Of a stretch of 40,053 nt of DNA, positions 1 through 8,053 are shown piece by piece. The notes beneath the pieces are model-generated. The model ran no database searches, was not told the origin of the DNA, and saw only the letters and a program-made list of their open reading frames with translations. The position numbers and the translations under genes were made by a program. Within the stretch, counting starts at the first letter, position 1. Each line of letters begins with the position of its first letter. Origin of the DNA: a virus; the IMG/VR virus record IMGVR_UViG_3300044821_000065, positions 1 through 40,053 of that record, one strand, 5' to 3'.

Positions 1-511
1 TGGCGGAACTGGTAGGGCAACATTGACCAATCATGGACTCTTAGTGGGTGCAGGCACTACAGCTATTACGCAACTTGGTGTGGCTACTAACGGACAATTG
101 CCTATTGGCTCAACAGGCGCTGATCCTGTATTGGCTACGCTGACAGCGGGTACTAACATAGCTATCACCAACGGAGCAGGAAGCATAAGCATCGCTGCTA
201 ATACTACTTCACAAGTAGTTGCCTATACTGCAGTCAATCATGCTGCTTCACCGTATACAGTTCTAGCTACTGATTACTATATCGGTGCTAACGTAACAGC
301 TGGTGTAATCTCTGTGTTGTTACCCAACGCTCCTACTACAGGAAGAATATTTGTGGTAAAAGATGTTGCAGGCCTTGCAGCTTCAAGCAATATCACTATT
401 ACGACAGTAGGCGGTGCGGTCAATATCGATGGAGCAACAAGCTTTGTTATGAATACGGCTTATGAATCAGCATCATTGATATTCAATGGAGCAGCATATG
501 AAATCTATTGA
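1..511 (+). CDS. Tail fibre protein, C-terminal part (continues from 39339)
   Basis: This is the 3' part of a fibre gene whose 5' part begins at 39339 at the other window end. The reading frame is open from base 2 and starts with GGTGRATLTNHG, which is exactly what follows VVAN in the related fibre at 1202-2761, where the window end supplies VVSN. Joining the ends with a two-base TG overlap gives one 407-residue protein. This half contributes about 169 residues: a beta-rich repeat stretch, then a compact C-terminal domain ending in GAAYEIY, probably a trimerising or receptor-facing tip. A TTG at 23 could be mistaken for a start but has no ribosome-binding site. No enzymatic motif is visible. 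Confidence 0.8.
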   Translation, partial: GGTGRATLTNHGLLVGAGTTAITQLGVATNGQLPIGSTGADPVLATLTAGTNIAITNGAGSISIAANTTSQVVAYTAVNHAASPYTVLATDYYIGANVTAGVISVLLPNAPTTGRIFVVKDVAGLAASSNITITTVGGAVNIDGATSFVMNTAYESASLIFNGAAYEIY

Positions 512-535
512 TAAATCTCATACGTATTGTAAAAT
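508..535 (+). promoter_or_regulatory. Candidate sigma70 promoter of the GIY-YIG gene
   Basis: TTGATA (508-513) and TAAAAT (530-535) are separated by 16 bases. They overlap the stop codon of the upstream fibre and lie just before the homing endonuclease gene. A second TATAAT at 543-548 lacks a matching -35. Free-standing homing endonuclease genes often carry their own promoter, which fits. The AT-rich context raises the chance of a coincidental match. Confidence 0.35.
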
Positions 536-567
536 AGATTCCTATAATATTTTTACTAGGAATATCG

Positions 568-1215
568 ATGCGCAAAAAAAGATTTGGGATTGCCAAAATA
601 TATCAAAAGAAATCAGGAGTATACAGAATGAATAATCTTGTAACTAATGATTTCTACATAGGTTCGTCGGGGAATATATATAACCGGTATTATTCTCACT
701 GGAATATGTTAAAAGATGGAGATCATCCTAACTCTAAAATAAGAAATCATGCGCTATTGCATGGAAGAGATAGTTTTGATTTTCAAGTTCTTGAATATTG
801 CGACAAGCAACTAATGTATGATCGAGAACAATATTATTACGATACTTTAAGACCTACCTATAATGCTTGGACAAACGTGCGTAATGGAACTGGATTTAAG
901 CAATCTTTAGAATCGATTGAGAAATCTGTATCCAAAAGAAAAGGGCGAAAATTTGGCCGAGAGTTTCGTGACAAGCTAAAAGAAGCTTGGGCTAGAAGAA
1001 GAGAAATGCCTGGGTATAAAGATTCAATTAAACATTTAGATAAAACGGGCACTAAACATACTGCAGAATCTAAACTAAAAATGAGTCTAAGTGGAAAAGG
1101 AAGAGTTTTTACGGAAGAACATAAAGAAAAAATACGTAAATCCAGGTTGAATACCGAATGGGATTCTATAAACAATACATGGATTAAAAAGGGAGTAAAA
1201 AATGAGCGCATATAA
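568..1215 (+). CDS. GIY-YIG homing endonuclease with NUMOD3-type repeats (Seg-like)
   Basis: The protein (215 aa) is a predicted site-specific DNA endonuclease of the free-standing phage type. The N-terminal GIY-YIG domain shows GVY at residues 17-19 and YIG at 30-32. Arg40 and Glu87 are well placed as the catalytic Arg and metal-binding Glu. The C-terminal third has repeated basic segments of the NUMOD3 type (KHTAESKLKMSLSGK near residue 160, FTEEHKEKIRKSR near 180), which bind DNA in this family. The start is supported by AGGA seven bases upstream. It sits between two related fibre genes, 57 bases after one and overlapping the next by 14 bases, so its own 3' end carries the ribosome-binding site (GGGAG) of the next fibre. 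Its AT-rich codon use differs from the fibres and suggests acquisition. Confidence 0.9.
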   Translation: MRKKRFGIAKIYQKKSGVYRMNNLVTNDFYIGSSGNIYNRYYSHWNMLKDGDHPNSKIRNHALLHGRDSFDFQVLEYCDKQLMYDREQYYYDTLRPTYNAWTNVRNGTGFKQSLESIEKSVSKRKGRKFGREFRDKLKEAWARRREMPGYKDSIKHLDKTGTKHTAESKLKMSLSGKGRVFTEEHKEKIRKSRLNTEWDSINNTWIKKGVKNERI

Positions 1216-2761
1216 AAGAATAAGCCCTATGCCCATCATAGAGGGCGGAACTAATGCCACGACCATGGCTACTACTGATGGCGTGGTGTATTACGATGGT
1301 ACGCGATTAGTCACCACAGCAGTCGGTACAGCAACACAAGTATTGACCTCTAATGGTGCTGGTGTGGCACCTACCTTTCAGGCAGCTGGTGGTGGAGGTG
1401 GTGGAGTAACTACCATAACTGGTGACAGCGGTGGTGCTTTAACTGGTTCTAATATCACTTTTACCGGTGCTTCTACAGGATTAACCTTCTCAGGAGCATC
1501 AACTACTGAGACACTGACGGGTACTCTGGTTGTAGCTAATGGTGGTACGGGTAGAGCAACGCTCACTAATCACGGAATATTAGTTGGGGCAACAACCACA
1601 GCAATAACTCAAGTGGCTCCTTCTGCAACAGCTGGTATTCCCTTTGTGTCTGCTGGAGCTTCAGCTGATCCTGCTTATGGAACTGCAGTAGTTGCCGGTG
1701 GTGGCACGGGTGATACAAGCTTTACAGCATACTCAGTTGTGTGCGGGGGTACGACGTCAACTGGTGCGCTTCAGAATGTGTCTGGTGTGGGTACATCGGG
1801 ACAGGTATTGACCAGTAACGGCGCAGCTGCGTTACCTACATGGCAAGCAGGTGGTGGTGGGGGTGGTGGTATAACAACTATCGCAACGCCTTCAGGAAGT
1901 GCTACAGGATCAACAGTAACGTTCAATACTGTCGCAAGTAGTCAGTTACTATCAGGTGGCTTTAGTGCTACAGGATCAACGGTTACGCTAACGTTTCAAG
2001 ATTCTGTAGATAATATATTTATAGGTAATGGCGCCGGAAAAACAGGTTCTCCCTCCCAAGATAATGTGGGCATTGGAAACGCTGCCCTGAATTCCATCGA
2101 TCCAGCTTCAGATGGCTCAAATGTTGCTATAGGATTCAATGCTCTTGCCATACTAACTACCGGCAACTCGAATGTTGCTATAGGAGAGTTAGCGGGTGGT
2201 GATGGATCCAGTGGTGGTGTAGTAACGGGAAGCAATAATATTTATATTGGTAGTCTTACAGGTATTAGCGCGGATACAGCTGATTCAAGTAATATCTATC
2301 TCAACAATAATGTTGCAGGCTCTGAGTCTCATAAACTTCGCATAGGCAATGCAACAGGAACTGGTGATCAGGAACTTAATGCTGCATTTGTTTGTGGCAT
2401 TACCGGTATCACCGTTACAGGTACGCCGGTACTTATATCTACTTCTAACCAACTTGGTATCGCCGTATCATCTGCTCAGTTTAAGCATGATATCAAGGAT
2501 ATGGGTGACGATAGCTCAAAGATATTGCAGCTTAAGCCTGTTACCTTCCTGTGGGATAAATCATCTGCCCCTGGCCTTGCTGATGCTACTGATGAACGAC
2601 AATATGGATTGATCGCTGAAGAAGTAGCTGAAGTGATGCCTGATCTGGTGACTTATCAAGATGGTAAGCCATTGACAGTCAAGTACGCAGACCTACCCGC
2701 TATATTACTCAATGAGATACAGAAGCTACATAAACGCATAGAAGCATTGGAGGCACGATGA
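1202..2761 (+). CDS. Tail fibre with C-terminal intramolecular chaperone (peptidase S74)
   Basis: A 519-residue fibre. The first half is Gly/Thr/Ser-rich beta structure and contains a segment (ETLTGTLVVANGGTGRATL) nearly identical to the fibre split across the window ends. Residues about 272-353 carry NVAIG-type repeats like those of trimeric adhesin heads. The last 100 residues match the S74 auto-processing chaperone: SAQFKHDI supplies the expected catalytic Ser and Lys, followed by LKPVTFLW, YGLIAEEVAEVMPDLV and a terminal helix LLNEIQKLHKRIEALEAR. In this family the chaperone drives trimer folding and is then cut off just before the Ser. The start lies inside the end of the endonuclease gene, and the 3' end overlaps the next fibre by four bases, so translation is probably coupled. 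Confidence 0.9.
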   Translation: MSAYKRISPMPIIEGGTNATTMATTDGVVYYDGTRLVTTAVGTATQVLTSNGAGVAPTFQAAGGGGGGVTTITGDSGGALTGSNITFTGASTGLTFSGASTTETLTGTLVVANGGTGRATLTNHGILVGATTTAITQVAPSATAGIPFVSAGASADPAYGTAVVAGGGTGDTSFTAYSVVCGGTTSTGALQNVSGVGTSGQVLTSNGAAALPTWQAGGGGGGGITTIATPSGSATGSTVTFNTVASSQLLSGGFSATGSTVTLTFQDSVDNIFIGNGAGKTGSPSQDNVGIGNAALNSIDPASDGSNVAIGFNALAILTTGNSNVAIGELAGGDGSSGGVVTGSNNIYIGSLTGISADTADSSNIYLNNNVAGSESHKLRIGNATGTGDQELNAAFVCGITGITVTGTPVLISTSNQLGIAVSSAQFKHDIKDMGDDSSKILQLKPVTFLWDKSSAPGLADATDERQYGLIAEEVAEVMPDLVTYQDGKPLTVKYADLPAILLNEIQKLHKRIEALEAR

Positions 2762-4983
2762 GTAACAGACTTGGCGGCAAACAAGGTACAGCGTATCTAG
2801 GTACTAATGCCAATCAACCACCTAATATGCATTTCAACGATAGAGACCCAAACCAATACGATATTAATAACGTAGCCCTTGGTGATGAATGGCTCAATAC
2901 AGCTAATAAGGTGACCTGGAAGCTGGTATCCCTTGCGGGCAATAGCAGTTCTCGTGGAGCTCTTGCTGAATGGGTCATGATCAGCGGTGGTAGTGGTACA
3001 TTAATATCCCTTGTATCTGACTCGGGAACTGCAGTGCCAACAGCCGGCGAGATCACGATAGCTGGTGGCAGTAATATAAATACCTCGGCTACCGGTAGTA
3101 CGCTTACGGTCAATCTAGATAGCTCTGTGTCTATCGGTGGCTCGTTTATAGCGGGTACTACAATAGCTTCAGGAACAACTATTACTGCGGGTACTAATCT
3201 TGTATCTACTGCTGATACGATTGTCGGTGACGATTTAACGGTGGCTGACGATGTAACCTTTACGACTATTACCAATGGCGTACTACAGACCAATGGAAGT
3301 GGTGTAGTAACTGCAACCAATGGTACCAATGGTCAAGTGCTGATCGGTGGAGGAGCTGCACCTACATGGGCAAATCTTACCTCGTCTGGCGGCACTATAA
3401 CCATCACTAATGGTGCTAACTCTATCAACCTTGAAGCAGTTGGTGGTGGAGGAGGTAGCGGTAGTGGATCACTGGTATTTATTGCTGAGCAGACAGCAAG
3501 TGGTGATACGAGCTTAGACTTTACTGGTGGGATAAATAGTACGTTTAACGATTACTACATTATTCTTGACGAGATAAACCCTACCGTGGCCAATAATAGC
3601 TTTGTATTGCAGCTGTCAGTTAATGGTGGGTCTACATGGATAACGACAGGCTATGTAAATAGCAGCACAACAACAACGGTGGGTCTGGAGCTTGTAGGAA
3701 TCAGTGGCATCACTGTACCATCTATTACAAGTTTTTCTTCAGCAGTAGCAGTGATACATAACGTCACAAGTGGCGTAGATTATGTCCAATCTACTGGTGG
3801 ATTGAATGCAGGAATATGGGATCCTATGACTGGCCTTGTTGGCAACAGCGGGGGCAATGGTTCATATGCAACCCCTAATATAGTGGCGAATGCCTTTAGG
3901 TTTCTTTATGACGATGGATCGGCGTTTGATGGTACTGTTAAGATATATGGATTAGCTACAACGCCAGTGCCAGTCTTTGGTGGTGGATCGTTAGTATTCA
4001 TAGAAAAGCAGACAGCCAATAGCGATACCAGTTTGGATTTCCTCAATGGTATCAGCAACGTTTACGATAACTATTTTGTGCTCTTGAACCAACTGCAGCC
4101 CACAGTAGCTAATAAGGAATTTCTTGTTCAGTTATCTACAAATGGTGGGTTTTCTTGGATAACTTCTAACTATTTTTCTGGTGTCGGGCAACCTACAACT
4201 GGAATAGAGTTAGTGAGTCCTATCGCCTCAGTAACTAGTTTTACAAGCGCACAGTCTTTCTTGATGAATATTACCTCTGGTATTGGCTATGCTAATGCAA
4301 ATTCGGTTCAATTCCAGATATTGGACCCTATAGCCGTCTCAAATACTTTTGGTCAATGGGCTGGGTTTTATAGAACAGCAAACATATCTGCTAATGCGTT
4401 ACGCTTTAAGTACTCAGATGGTTCTCCGTTTGATGGAGATATTGAACTTTATGCGTACAGCAATACTGCGGTGTCTCCATCAGCCACAACAGGCCTTGTA
4501 TTCATATCAGAACAAACAACAGCAAGTGCAACATCGCTTGATTTTACGACAGGGATTACGAGTACCTATAAAGACTATCTGATGATTATCAAGAACTTAA
4601 AGCCAACAGTTGCGGGTAAGAACTTCTTAGTTCAACTCTCAATCAATGGCGGTGGAGCATGGATAACTACCAACTACAATAATGTGACCGGCGGTGGCAC
4701 GAGTGGTATTAATATAGCGGCACAAAATAGTGGCACAACACCAACAACAGACAGCTATACCGATGGCAGCGCTATCCTAATGAACGTGACTACGGGAGTA
4801 GGTATTGTTGGTATGGCGACTTCAAGTGTGGCTATCTTTGATCCAACGGCTATGACTACCCAGGGAGCTAATGCTTCTGGCTTCTATCTAACGCCTACTA
4901 CCCTCGTAGACGCATTACGATTTAAGTACGATGATGGTTCAGCATTTGCTGGAACAGTAAAACTATACGGGTATGTGGATTAG
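2758..4983 (+). CDS. Fibre / receptor-binding protein with three tandem C-terminal domains
   Basis: A 741-residue structural protein. Residues 1-235 are a low-complexity beta-rich shaft, with an N-terminal LGDEWLNTANKVTWKLVS segment of the kind that caps phage fibres. The rest is three homologous domains of about 165-170 residues, at roughly 240-405, 410-575 and 578-741. Each opens with (S/G)LVFI.(E/K)QT, then a TSLDF motif, then PTVA(N/G)..F..QLS.NGG..WIT, and ends with (A/V)(N/D)A.RF.Y.DGS.F.G. This looks like an internally triplicated ligand-binding module on the fibre tip. The ATG overlaps the previous stop (ATGA) and has GGAGG upstream. A hairpin follows the gene at 5032-5070. Confidence 0.85.
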   Translation: MSNRLGGKQGTAYLGTNANQPPNMHFNDRDPNQYDINNVALGDEWLNTANKVTWKLVSLAGNSSSRGALAEWVMISGGSGTLISLVSDSGTAVPTAGEITIAGGSNINTSATGSTLTVNLDSSVSIGGSFIAGTTIASGTTITAGTNLVSTADTIVGDDLTVADDVTFTTITNGVLQTNGSGVVTATNGTNGQVLIGGGAAPTWANLTSSGGTITITNGANSINLEAVGGGGGSGSGSLVFIAEQTASGDTSLDFTGGINSTFNDYYIILDEINPTVANNSFVLQLSVNGGSTWITTGYVNSSTTTTVGLELVGISGITVPSITSFSSAVAVIHNVTSGVDYVQSTGGLNAGIWDPMTGLVGNSGGNGSYATPNIVANAFRFLYDDGSAFDGTVKIYGLATTPVPVFGGGSLVFIEKQTANSDTSLDFLNGISNVYDNYFVLLNQLQPTVANKEFLVQLSTNGGFSWITSNYFSGVGQPTTGIELVSPIASVTSFTSAQSFLMNITSGIGYANANSVQFQILDPIAVSNTFGQWAGFYRTANISANALRFKYSDGSPFDGDIELYAYSNTAVSPSATTGLVFISEQTTASATSLDFTTGITSTYKDYLMIIKNLKPTVAGKNFLVQLSINGGGAWITTNYNNVTGGGTSGINIAAQNSGTTPTTDSYTDGSAILMNVTTGVGIVGMATSSVAIFDPTAMTTQGANASGFYLTPTTLVDALRFKYDDGSAFAGTVKLYGYVD

Positions 4984-5031
4984 CTTGCGTTGATATTATA
5001 TGCGTTCTAGACTGGCCCGGAATATGTGGTT

Positions 5032-5070
5032 GACCCTCTACGGTTTGTACCAGACTGTCCGTAGAGGGTC
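5032..5070 (+). other. Perfect 12-bp hairpin before a small gene
   Basis: GACCCTCTACGG (5032-5043) pairs perfectly with CCGTAGAGGGTC (5059-5070). It is followed by an A-tract and the GGAG ribosome-binding site of the gene at 5089, not by a U-tract. It is therefore more likely a processing or mRNA-stabilising hairpin, or a weak terminator, than a standard terminator. Confidence 0.6.
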
Positions 5071-5088
5071 TAAAAAAAGGAGAATCGT

Positions 5089-5265
5089 ATGATGCACTGG
5101 GTAAAATTAGCGTTGCTAGCTGGCGCAATAGTATTAGTCATAGCAGTAGAAAGAATGCGCCCTACTTTGCTTAAGCCGGACAATGTTATAGAGCAGATGA
5201 TCGAAGAAGAGATCAAAGAAGAACTACATATTGATGTAGATTTATCGCCTGAAGAAGCGAAATAA
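5089..5265 (+). CDS. Small single-pass membrane protein (58 aa)
   Basis: A short gene with a strong ribosome-binding site (AAAGGAG, seven bases before ATG). The protein starts MMHWVKLALLAGAIVLVIAV, one membrane helix at about residues 4-20, then a basic turn (ERMRP) and a strongly acidic amphipathic tail (EQMIEEEIKEELHIDVD). The positive-inside rule would put the tail in the cytoplasm. It lies just after the fibre genes, where podoviruses often keep holin or spanin genes. Size and one helix would fit an accessory lysis protein, but no family is recognised. It ends 31 bases before a clear terminator. Confidence 0.75.
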   Translation: MMHWVKLALLAGAIVLVIAVERMRPTLLKPDNVIEQMIEEEIKEELHIDVDLSPEEAK

Positions 5266-5296
5266 GCCGTCTTCATCTACACACCTCCTTGTGTGA

Positions 5297-5337
5297 CACC
5301 ACTCTGTGCTAAAATACAGGGTGGTGAATTATTTTTT
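5297..5337 (+). terminator. Rho-independent terminator of the fibre operon
   Basis: CACCACTCTGT (5297-5307) pairs with ACAGGGTGGTG (5316-5326), with one G-U type mismatch, over an 8-base loop. AATTATTTTTT follows. It sits directly after the small membrane protein gene and would end the fibre transcript. Confidence 0.85.
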
Positions 5338-5351
5338 ACACAGAGGATGTT

Positions 5352-5624
5352 ATGAATCGATTACTTTTAACTGTCGTCATGGTGTCGACGGTTGCCTATC
5401 CATCAGCACGAGAACCCGTCATACCGGTGACTAATCAGTCGGTTGATAGTGACAAGGCCAAGTTCTTAGTCTGGGAGCACAAGGGCTATGCGTTGTTGTT
5501 TAAGAAGCAGACTGCCAATATGCAGATGCAGTTCTCACCTACCCGTAAACGCAAAAAGAGATACTTTTTAGAGCCAATAGATTATAGGCCATTAGGGCCA
5601 CTGATCGAGGTGGATCGCTATTAG
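5352..5624 (+). CDS. Small exported protein (90 aa), unknown function
   Basis: The start has AGAGGA upstream. The N-terminus (MNRLLLTVVMVSTVAYPSA) is a typical signal peptide with a cleavage site near Ser18-Ala19. The mature part is short, with a basic patch TRKRKKRYF near residue 65 and a tail RPLGPLIEVDRY. The gene begins only 15 bases after a terminator, so either the terminator is leaky or an unseen promoter overlaps it. Candidate roles are an envelope-acting lysis accessory or a superinfection factor; nothing in the sequence decides. Confidence 0.7.
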   Translation: MNRLLLTVVMVSTVAYPSAREPVIPVTNQSVDSDKAKFLVWEHKGYALLFKKQTANMQMQFSPTRKRKKRYFLEPIDYRPLGPLIEVDRY

Positions 5625-5667
5625 ATTGACGAATTGCTTGAATTGCTGCATCTTTTGGGGATATTAA

Positions 5668-5698
5668 CCCCCACGTAAACCATATGAATCCGTGGGGG
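5668..5698. terminator. Hairpin between convergent genes
   Basis: CCCCCACG (5668-5675) pairs perfectly with CGTGGGGG (5691-5698). It lies between the plus-strand gene ending at 5624 and the minus-strand operon ending at 5767, where a bidirectional terminator is expected. There is no long U-tract on either side, so efficiency is uncertain. The rest of 5625-5766 shows no gene. Confidence 0.55.
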
Positions 5699-5766
5699 CT
5701 ACGCATCAAAGGGATCATTCCCTTCGACAACGAGCAGTATGTTTTAGACGCCTACTGCTCATCAAT

Positions 5767-5979
5767 TTATCGCATTACCTTTCCTATCTCTTCTTGCAAC
5801 TTCTCTTCCTTGCCAGGACTATATACTCCCACCGACTGCCACACCGGCATCGATTCATCGTTACTTATCTGCACATACATCTCATACTGACTTGCTACTA
5901 AGAGAGTCTTGCAGAGGGTTCCATAAGCACAATGATCATATTTGCCAGGAGGGCCATGTCTGATAAGAGTATGCTGCAT
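5767..5979 (-). CDS. Small protein (70 aa), last gene of the early minus-strand operon
   Basis: The sequence begins MQHTLIRHGPPGKYDHCAYG, includes LLVASQYEMYVQISND and ends in a charged helix EEKLQEEIGKVMR. No family is recognised. The ATG shares one base with the stop of the upstream ERF-like gene (TAATG), so it is almost certainly translated by coupling and expressed with it. It lacks a signal peptide or membrane segment and is probably cytoplasmic. Confidence 0.65.
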   Translation of the reverse strand: MQHTLIRHGPPGKYDHCAYGTLCKTLLVASQYEMYVQISNDESMPVWQSVGVYSPGKEEKLQEEIGKVMR

Positions 5980-6653
5980 TATCTTTTCCTTTTGGTGTAT
6001 TCTTCGTCTACCTTTTTGATCTTACGTATCTGAGCCTGTGCCTGATGATAATATTCTCGTGGCAGATCAGCCAAGGTATCAATGCCATGCTTCTCCATGA
6101 TGTCCTTAGCTATAGCCTCATAGCCATCAAGTTCAATCAAGAGCTCTTGGTATTGGGTAGCATTGACTACATCATGGCGGTCTACTGCTTCTTTGCTTGG
6201 CTCTTTAGGCTTGCGTACCATCTCTATCAATCGTTCTTCTGCCTGTAAATCTCCATCATCATCAAAGTCAGGGCTGTTCTTAGAGGGGGCTATACCGAGT
6301 ATCATCTCCGCCTGACGCCTACGAATAGTTCTCTCGAGGTTGCCGGTGCTTCTCTCGCTGCTTGCTGATACGATGCGGGCACAAGATGAGATATACTGGT
6401 TGGAAGAGTGACCAAGGCTCGTCCATAAAAGACGAACGCCTGATCCTTCGTCTAACCTTTCAGTGCTCTGAAAGAAACCAAGACCATTTGACGCTAACGA
6501 TTCCCGTACGGCTTCTAATATAGCCTCAAGGTTGGCAAACTTGCCCCTGGGTCCTTCCTCGTTGGGTATAGGCTTCTTGTAGGTGCCTTGTGCCTTGGAT
6601 AGGGCTCCCATGATCTCACCAATCTCTGCACTTCTATAGTTATTTGCTTCCAC
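5979..6653 (-). CDS. ERF-like single-strand annealing protein (first of two)
   Basis: A 224-residue protein. Residues 12-130 resemble the ERF recombinase family: an N-terminal helix with ALSKAQGTYKKP, then GKFANLEAILEAVRESLASNGLGF, a hydrophobic strand with H-S-S (LGHSSNQYISS) and a short helix with RR-QAEMILGI. The C-terminal part is charged and helical, including LIELDGYEAIAKDIMEKHGI. ERF proteins anneal complementary single strands during phage recombination and replication. It starts at GTG, with AAGGA six bases upstream and a 14-base overlap with the preceding gene. A clearer ERF lies at 8990-9544 on the other strand. This copy lacks part of the usual core (a shorter middle), so its activity may be diverged. 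Confidence 0.7.
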   Translation of the reverse strand: MEANNYRSAEIGEIMGALSKAQGTYKKPIPNEEGPRGKFANLEAILEAVRESLASNGLGFFQSTERLDEGSGVRLLWTSLGHSSNQYISSCARIVSASSERSTGNLERTIRRRQAEMILGIAPSKNSPDFDDDGDLQAEERLIEMVRKPKEPSKEAVDRHDVVNATQYQELLIELDGYEAIAKDIMEKHGIDTLADLPREYYHQAQAQIRKIKKVDEEYTKRKR

Positions 6654-7083
6654 TTAACTTCCTTCTATAATGTTCGTAATCAGGTATTAGATGTCGGTAG
6701 TTCTTCTGCATAAATTTATGCTCGAGGGACATCTGAGTGATTAGATCTTGCAGTCTGCCGTAATACATAGTCTGTATCATGGCCTCAGGCCTACGAAAGA
6801 CATTCAGATCTTCATGTATTAATCGACACAGTTCATGAAATTCCTTAAAGATATCATGCAATATGCGCTCTTTATCATTTTCTTCTGATTCCTTTAGGCG
6901 TGCTGCTCGCATTCTTTTTCCTAGCCATAGAAGATCCCACACCCAATATGCAATAAAGGCTAAGAATACTGATACCCAGAATCCCCAGAACAATGCTGAA
7001 TAGGTATCAAGCTTGCTCAGTTTCTGAAGTAGGTACTCTTGATTAAACGACACTTCATACTTGCCTGCTTCTATTAAAGGCAT
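6640..7083 (-). CDS. Membrane-anchored helical protein (147 aa)
   Basis: The start MPLIEAGKYEV is preferred because AGGAG lies six bases before it. An upstream ATG at 7113 adds ten residues without a well-spaced site. Residues about 30-55 (TYSALFWGFWVSVFLAFIAY and on) form one membrane helix, followed by a basic stretch GKRMRAARLK. The remaining 85 residues are a charged helical cytoplasmic domain with a FHELCRLIHED motif. No family is recognised. Being in the early operon, it may act on the host membrane or on superinfecting phage. Confidence 0.7.
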   Translation of the reverse strand: MPLIEAGKYEVSFNQEYLLQKLSKLDTYSALFWGFWVSVFLAFIAYWVWDLLWLGKRMRAARLKESEENDKERILHDIFKEFHELCRLIHEDLNVFRRPEAMIQTMYYGRLQDLITQMSLEHKFMQKNYRHLIPDYEHYRRKLSGSK

Positions 7084-7125
7084 ATGCTCTCCTATTTTAT
7101 TTAGAGTCTCCATTCCTAACCCTTT

Positions 7126-7203
7126 TTATCGAGCATCAAATCCTGTCCAATGTAATACAGCCCAAGCTGCACCAAATGTTAAAAGTAATATAAGATCATT
7201 CAT
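7126..7203 (-). CDS. Micropeptide (25 aa) with one membrane helix
   Basis: The ATG overlaps the stop of the upstream gene as ATGA, the same coupling used throughout this operon. The product (MNDLILLLTFGAAWAVLHWT, then GFDAR) is almost entirely one hydrophobic helix. The short length makes chance possible. The precise four-base overlap, the correct strand and the otherwise unexplained gap between neighbours argue for a real gene. Confidence 0.45.
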   Translation of the reverse strand: MNDLILLLTFGAAWAVLHWTGFDAR

Positions 7204-7358
7204 GTTTGCTCGTTGTGTTTATCAAATTGTTCTCTGTAGCATATATAGCAGGATTTCTGTCCCGGATACTGGCTATGCTGAAGGCATATGGGGCACTCGT
7301 CGAATTCTACCCGTGAATTTTTGTCACGGGTTATTATAGGCTGTTCAGTTCGTGACAT
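7200..7358 (-). CDS. Small zinc-finger-like protein (52 aa)
   Basis: MSRTEQPIITRDKNSRVEF is followed by two CxxC knuckles (CPIC and CYIC) separated by 12 residues, a typical small zinc ribbon. AGGAG lies just before the chosen ATG at 7358, inside the end of the previous gene. A start at 7391 would overlap more and lacks such a site. Phage early proteins of this size often bind host enzymes or nucleic acid; the specific role is unknown. Confidence 0.65.
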   Translation of the reverse strand: MSRTEQPIITRDKNSRVEFDECPICLQHSQYPGQKSCYICYREQFDKHNEQT

Positions 7359-7674
7359 TTTCTCCTGCACTGGGCTCTTCTTTTTCAACATATTTTAGTC
7401 CTGCTTTCTTTAGACTCTCTATGAAGTTGGTGTATTCGTTGACCGCAGTCACGGCATACTGATGTCGATACGTTATGAAGTGATATGCTACGTACAGTTC
7501 GTTGAAGCTTTGCTGTATGCCTTTGAGTATACGATTTACCTCGTCCTCGTGTTCCGGTCCTTCGATGATCTTGCCTCGGTGGCTATTAAGCTCTTCATGC
7601 AGCTTTATGTATTCTGCGTAGACTCTGTTCATCTCAGTGTCCAGCTCAAAGGTTAATTTTTCTATTGTGCTCAT
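7345..7674 (-). CDS. Helical cytoplasmic protein (109 aa), unknown
   Basis: The protein is rich in Glu, Lys and Leu and predicted mostly helical (MSTIEKLTFELDTEMNRVYA, then a segment YIKLHEELNSHRG). There is no signal peptide, cysteine motif or membrane helix. A good ribosome-binding site (AAGGAAC, four bases before ATG) shows the start. Its 3' end overlaps the zinc-finger gene by 14 bases. No homologous family is recognised. Confidence 0.65.
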   Translation of the reverse strand: MSTIEKLTFELDTEMNRVYAEYIKLHEELNSHRGKIIEGPEHEDEVNRILKGIQQSFNELYVAYHFITYRHQYAVTAVNEYTNFIESLKKAGLKYVEKEEPSAGENVTN

Positions 7675-7696
7675 TACTGTTCCTTTTTTATGGGGG

Positions 7697-8053
7697 TTAG
7701 TTGGTATTCTTCTTTCGATTCTTTTCCATTTCTTCTCTTATCATGGAGCTTGATCCTTCACACAAAAGGAAAAACTTTTCTTCTATTAATTTATGTTTTA
7801 TAGCGAATGCTTTTGACTCTTGAGTAAAGTTGCTCATTAAGACCTCTTGAAACATAAAGAAGTCTCTCTTTACCCTGTTGGGGGGATTATCGCCAAGAGT
7901 TTCACGGGCTCTACTGAAAAGTAATCGCCATGCTATTACAAGTTTACATAAATCAAAGGCAGCAGGATTTTCCTTCCTAGTTTTTCCTACAACGCAACCG
8001 CAATTGTAGTCTTCAACTTCTTTGTAACAGTAATCGCACATGTTTTTGTTCAT
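7697..8053 (-). CDS. Protein with N-terminal Cys cluster (118 aa)
   Basis: The N-terminus carries CDYCYKEVEDYNCGC, a compact four-cysteine knuckle likely to bind zinc. It is followed by a helical domain (FDLCKLVIAWRLLFSRARE, then RVKRDFFMFQEVLMSNF). Its ATG overlaps the stop of the upstream membrane protein by four bases, indicating coupled translation. The function is unknown; a nucleic-acid or host-protein binder is the simplest guess. Confidence 0.65.
   Translation of the reverse strand: MNKNMCDYCYKEVEDYNCGCVVGKTRKENPAAFDLCKLVIAWRLLFSRARETLGDNPPNRVKRDFFMFQEVLMSNFTQESKAFAIKHKLIEEKFFLLCEGSSSMIREEMEKNRKKNTN

Noticed and set aside
920-1211. A minus-strand frame inside the GIY-YIG gene
   Set aside because: It lies opposite a well-supported endonuclease with recognisable motifs and lacks a start signal.
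2814-3329. A 171-codon minus-strand frame opposite the triplicated-domain fibre
   Set aside because: It has the same shadow composition with no start signal; the plus-strand coding is evident.
5032-5070. The 12-bp hairpin as a normal terminator
   Set aside because: It is followed by A residues and a ribosome-binding site, with no U-tract on either strand. The true terminator is at 5297-5337.
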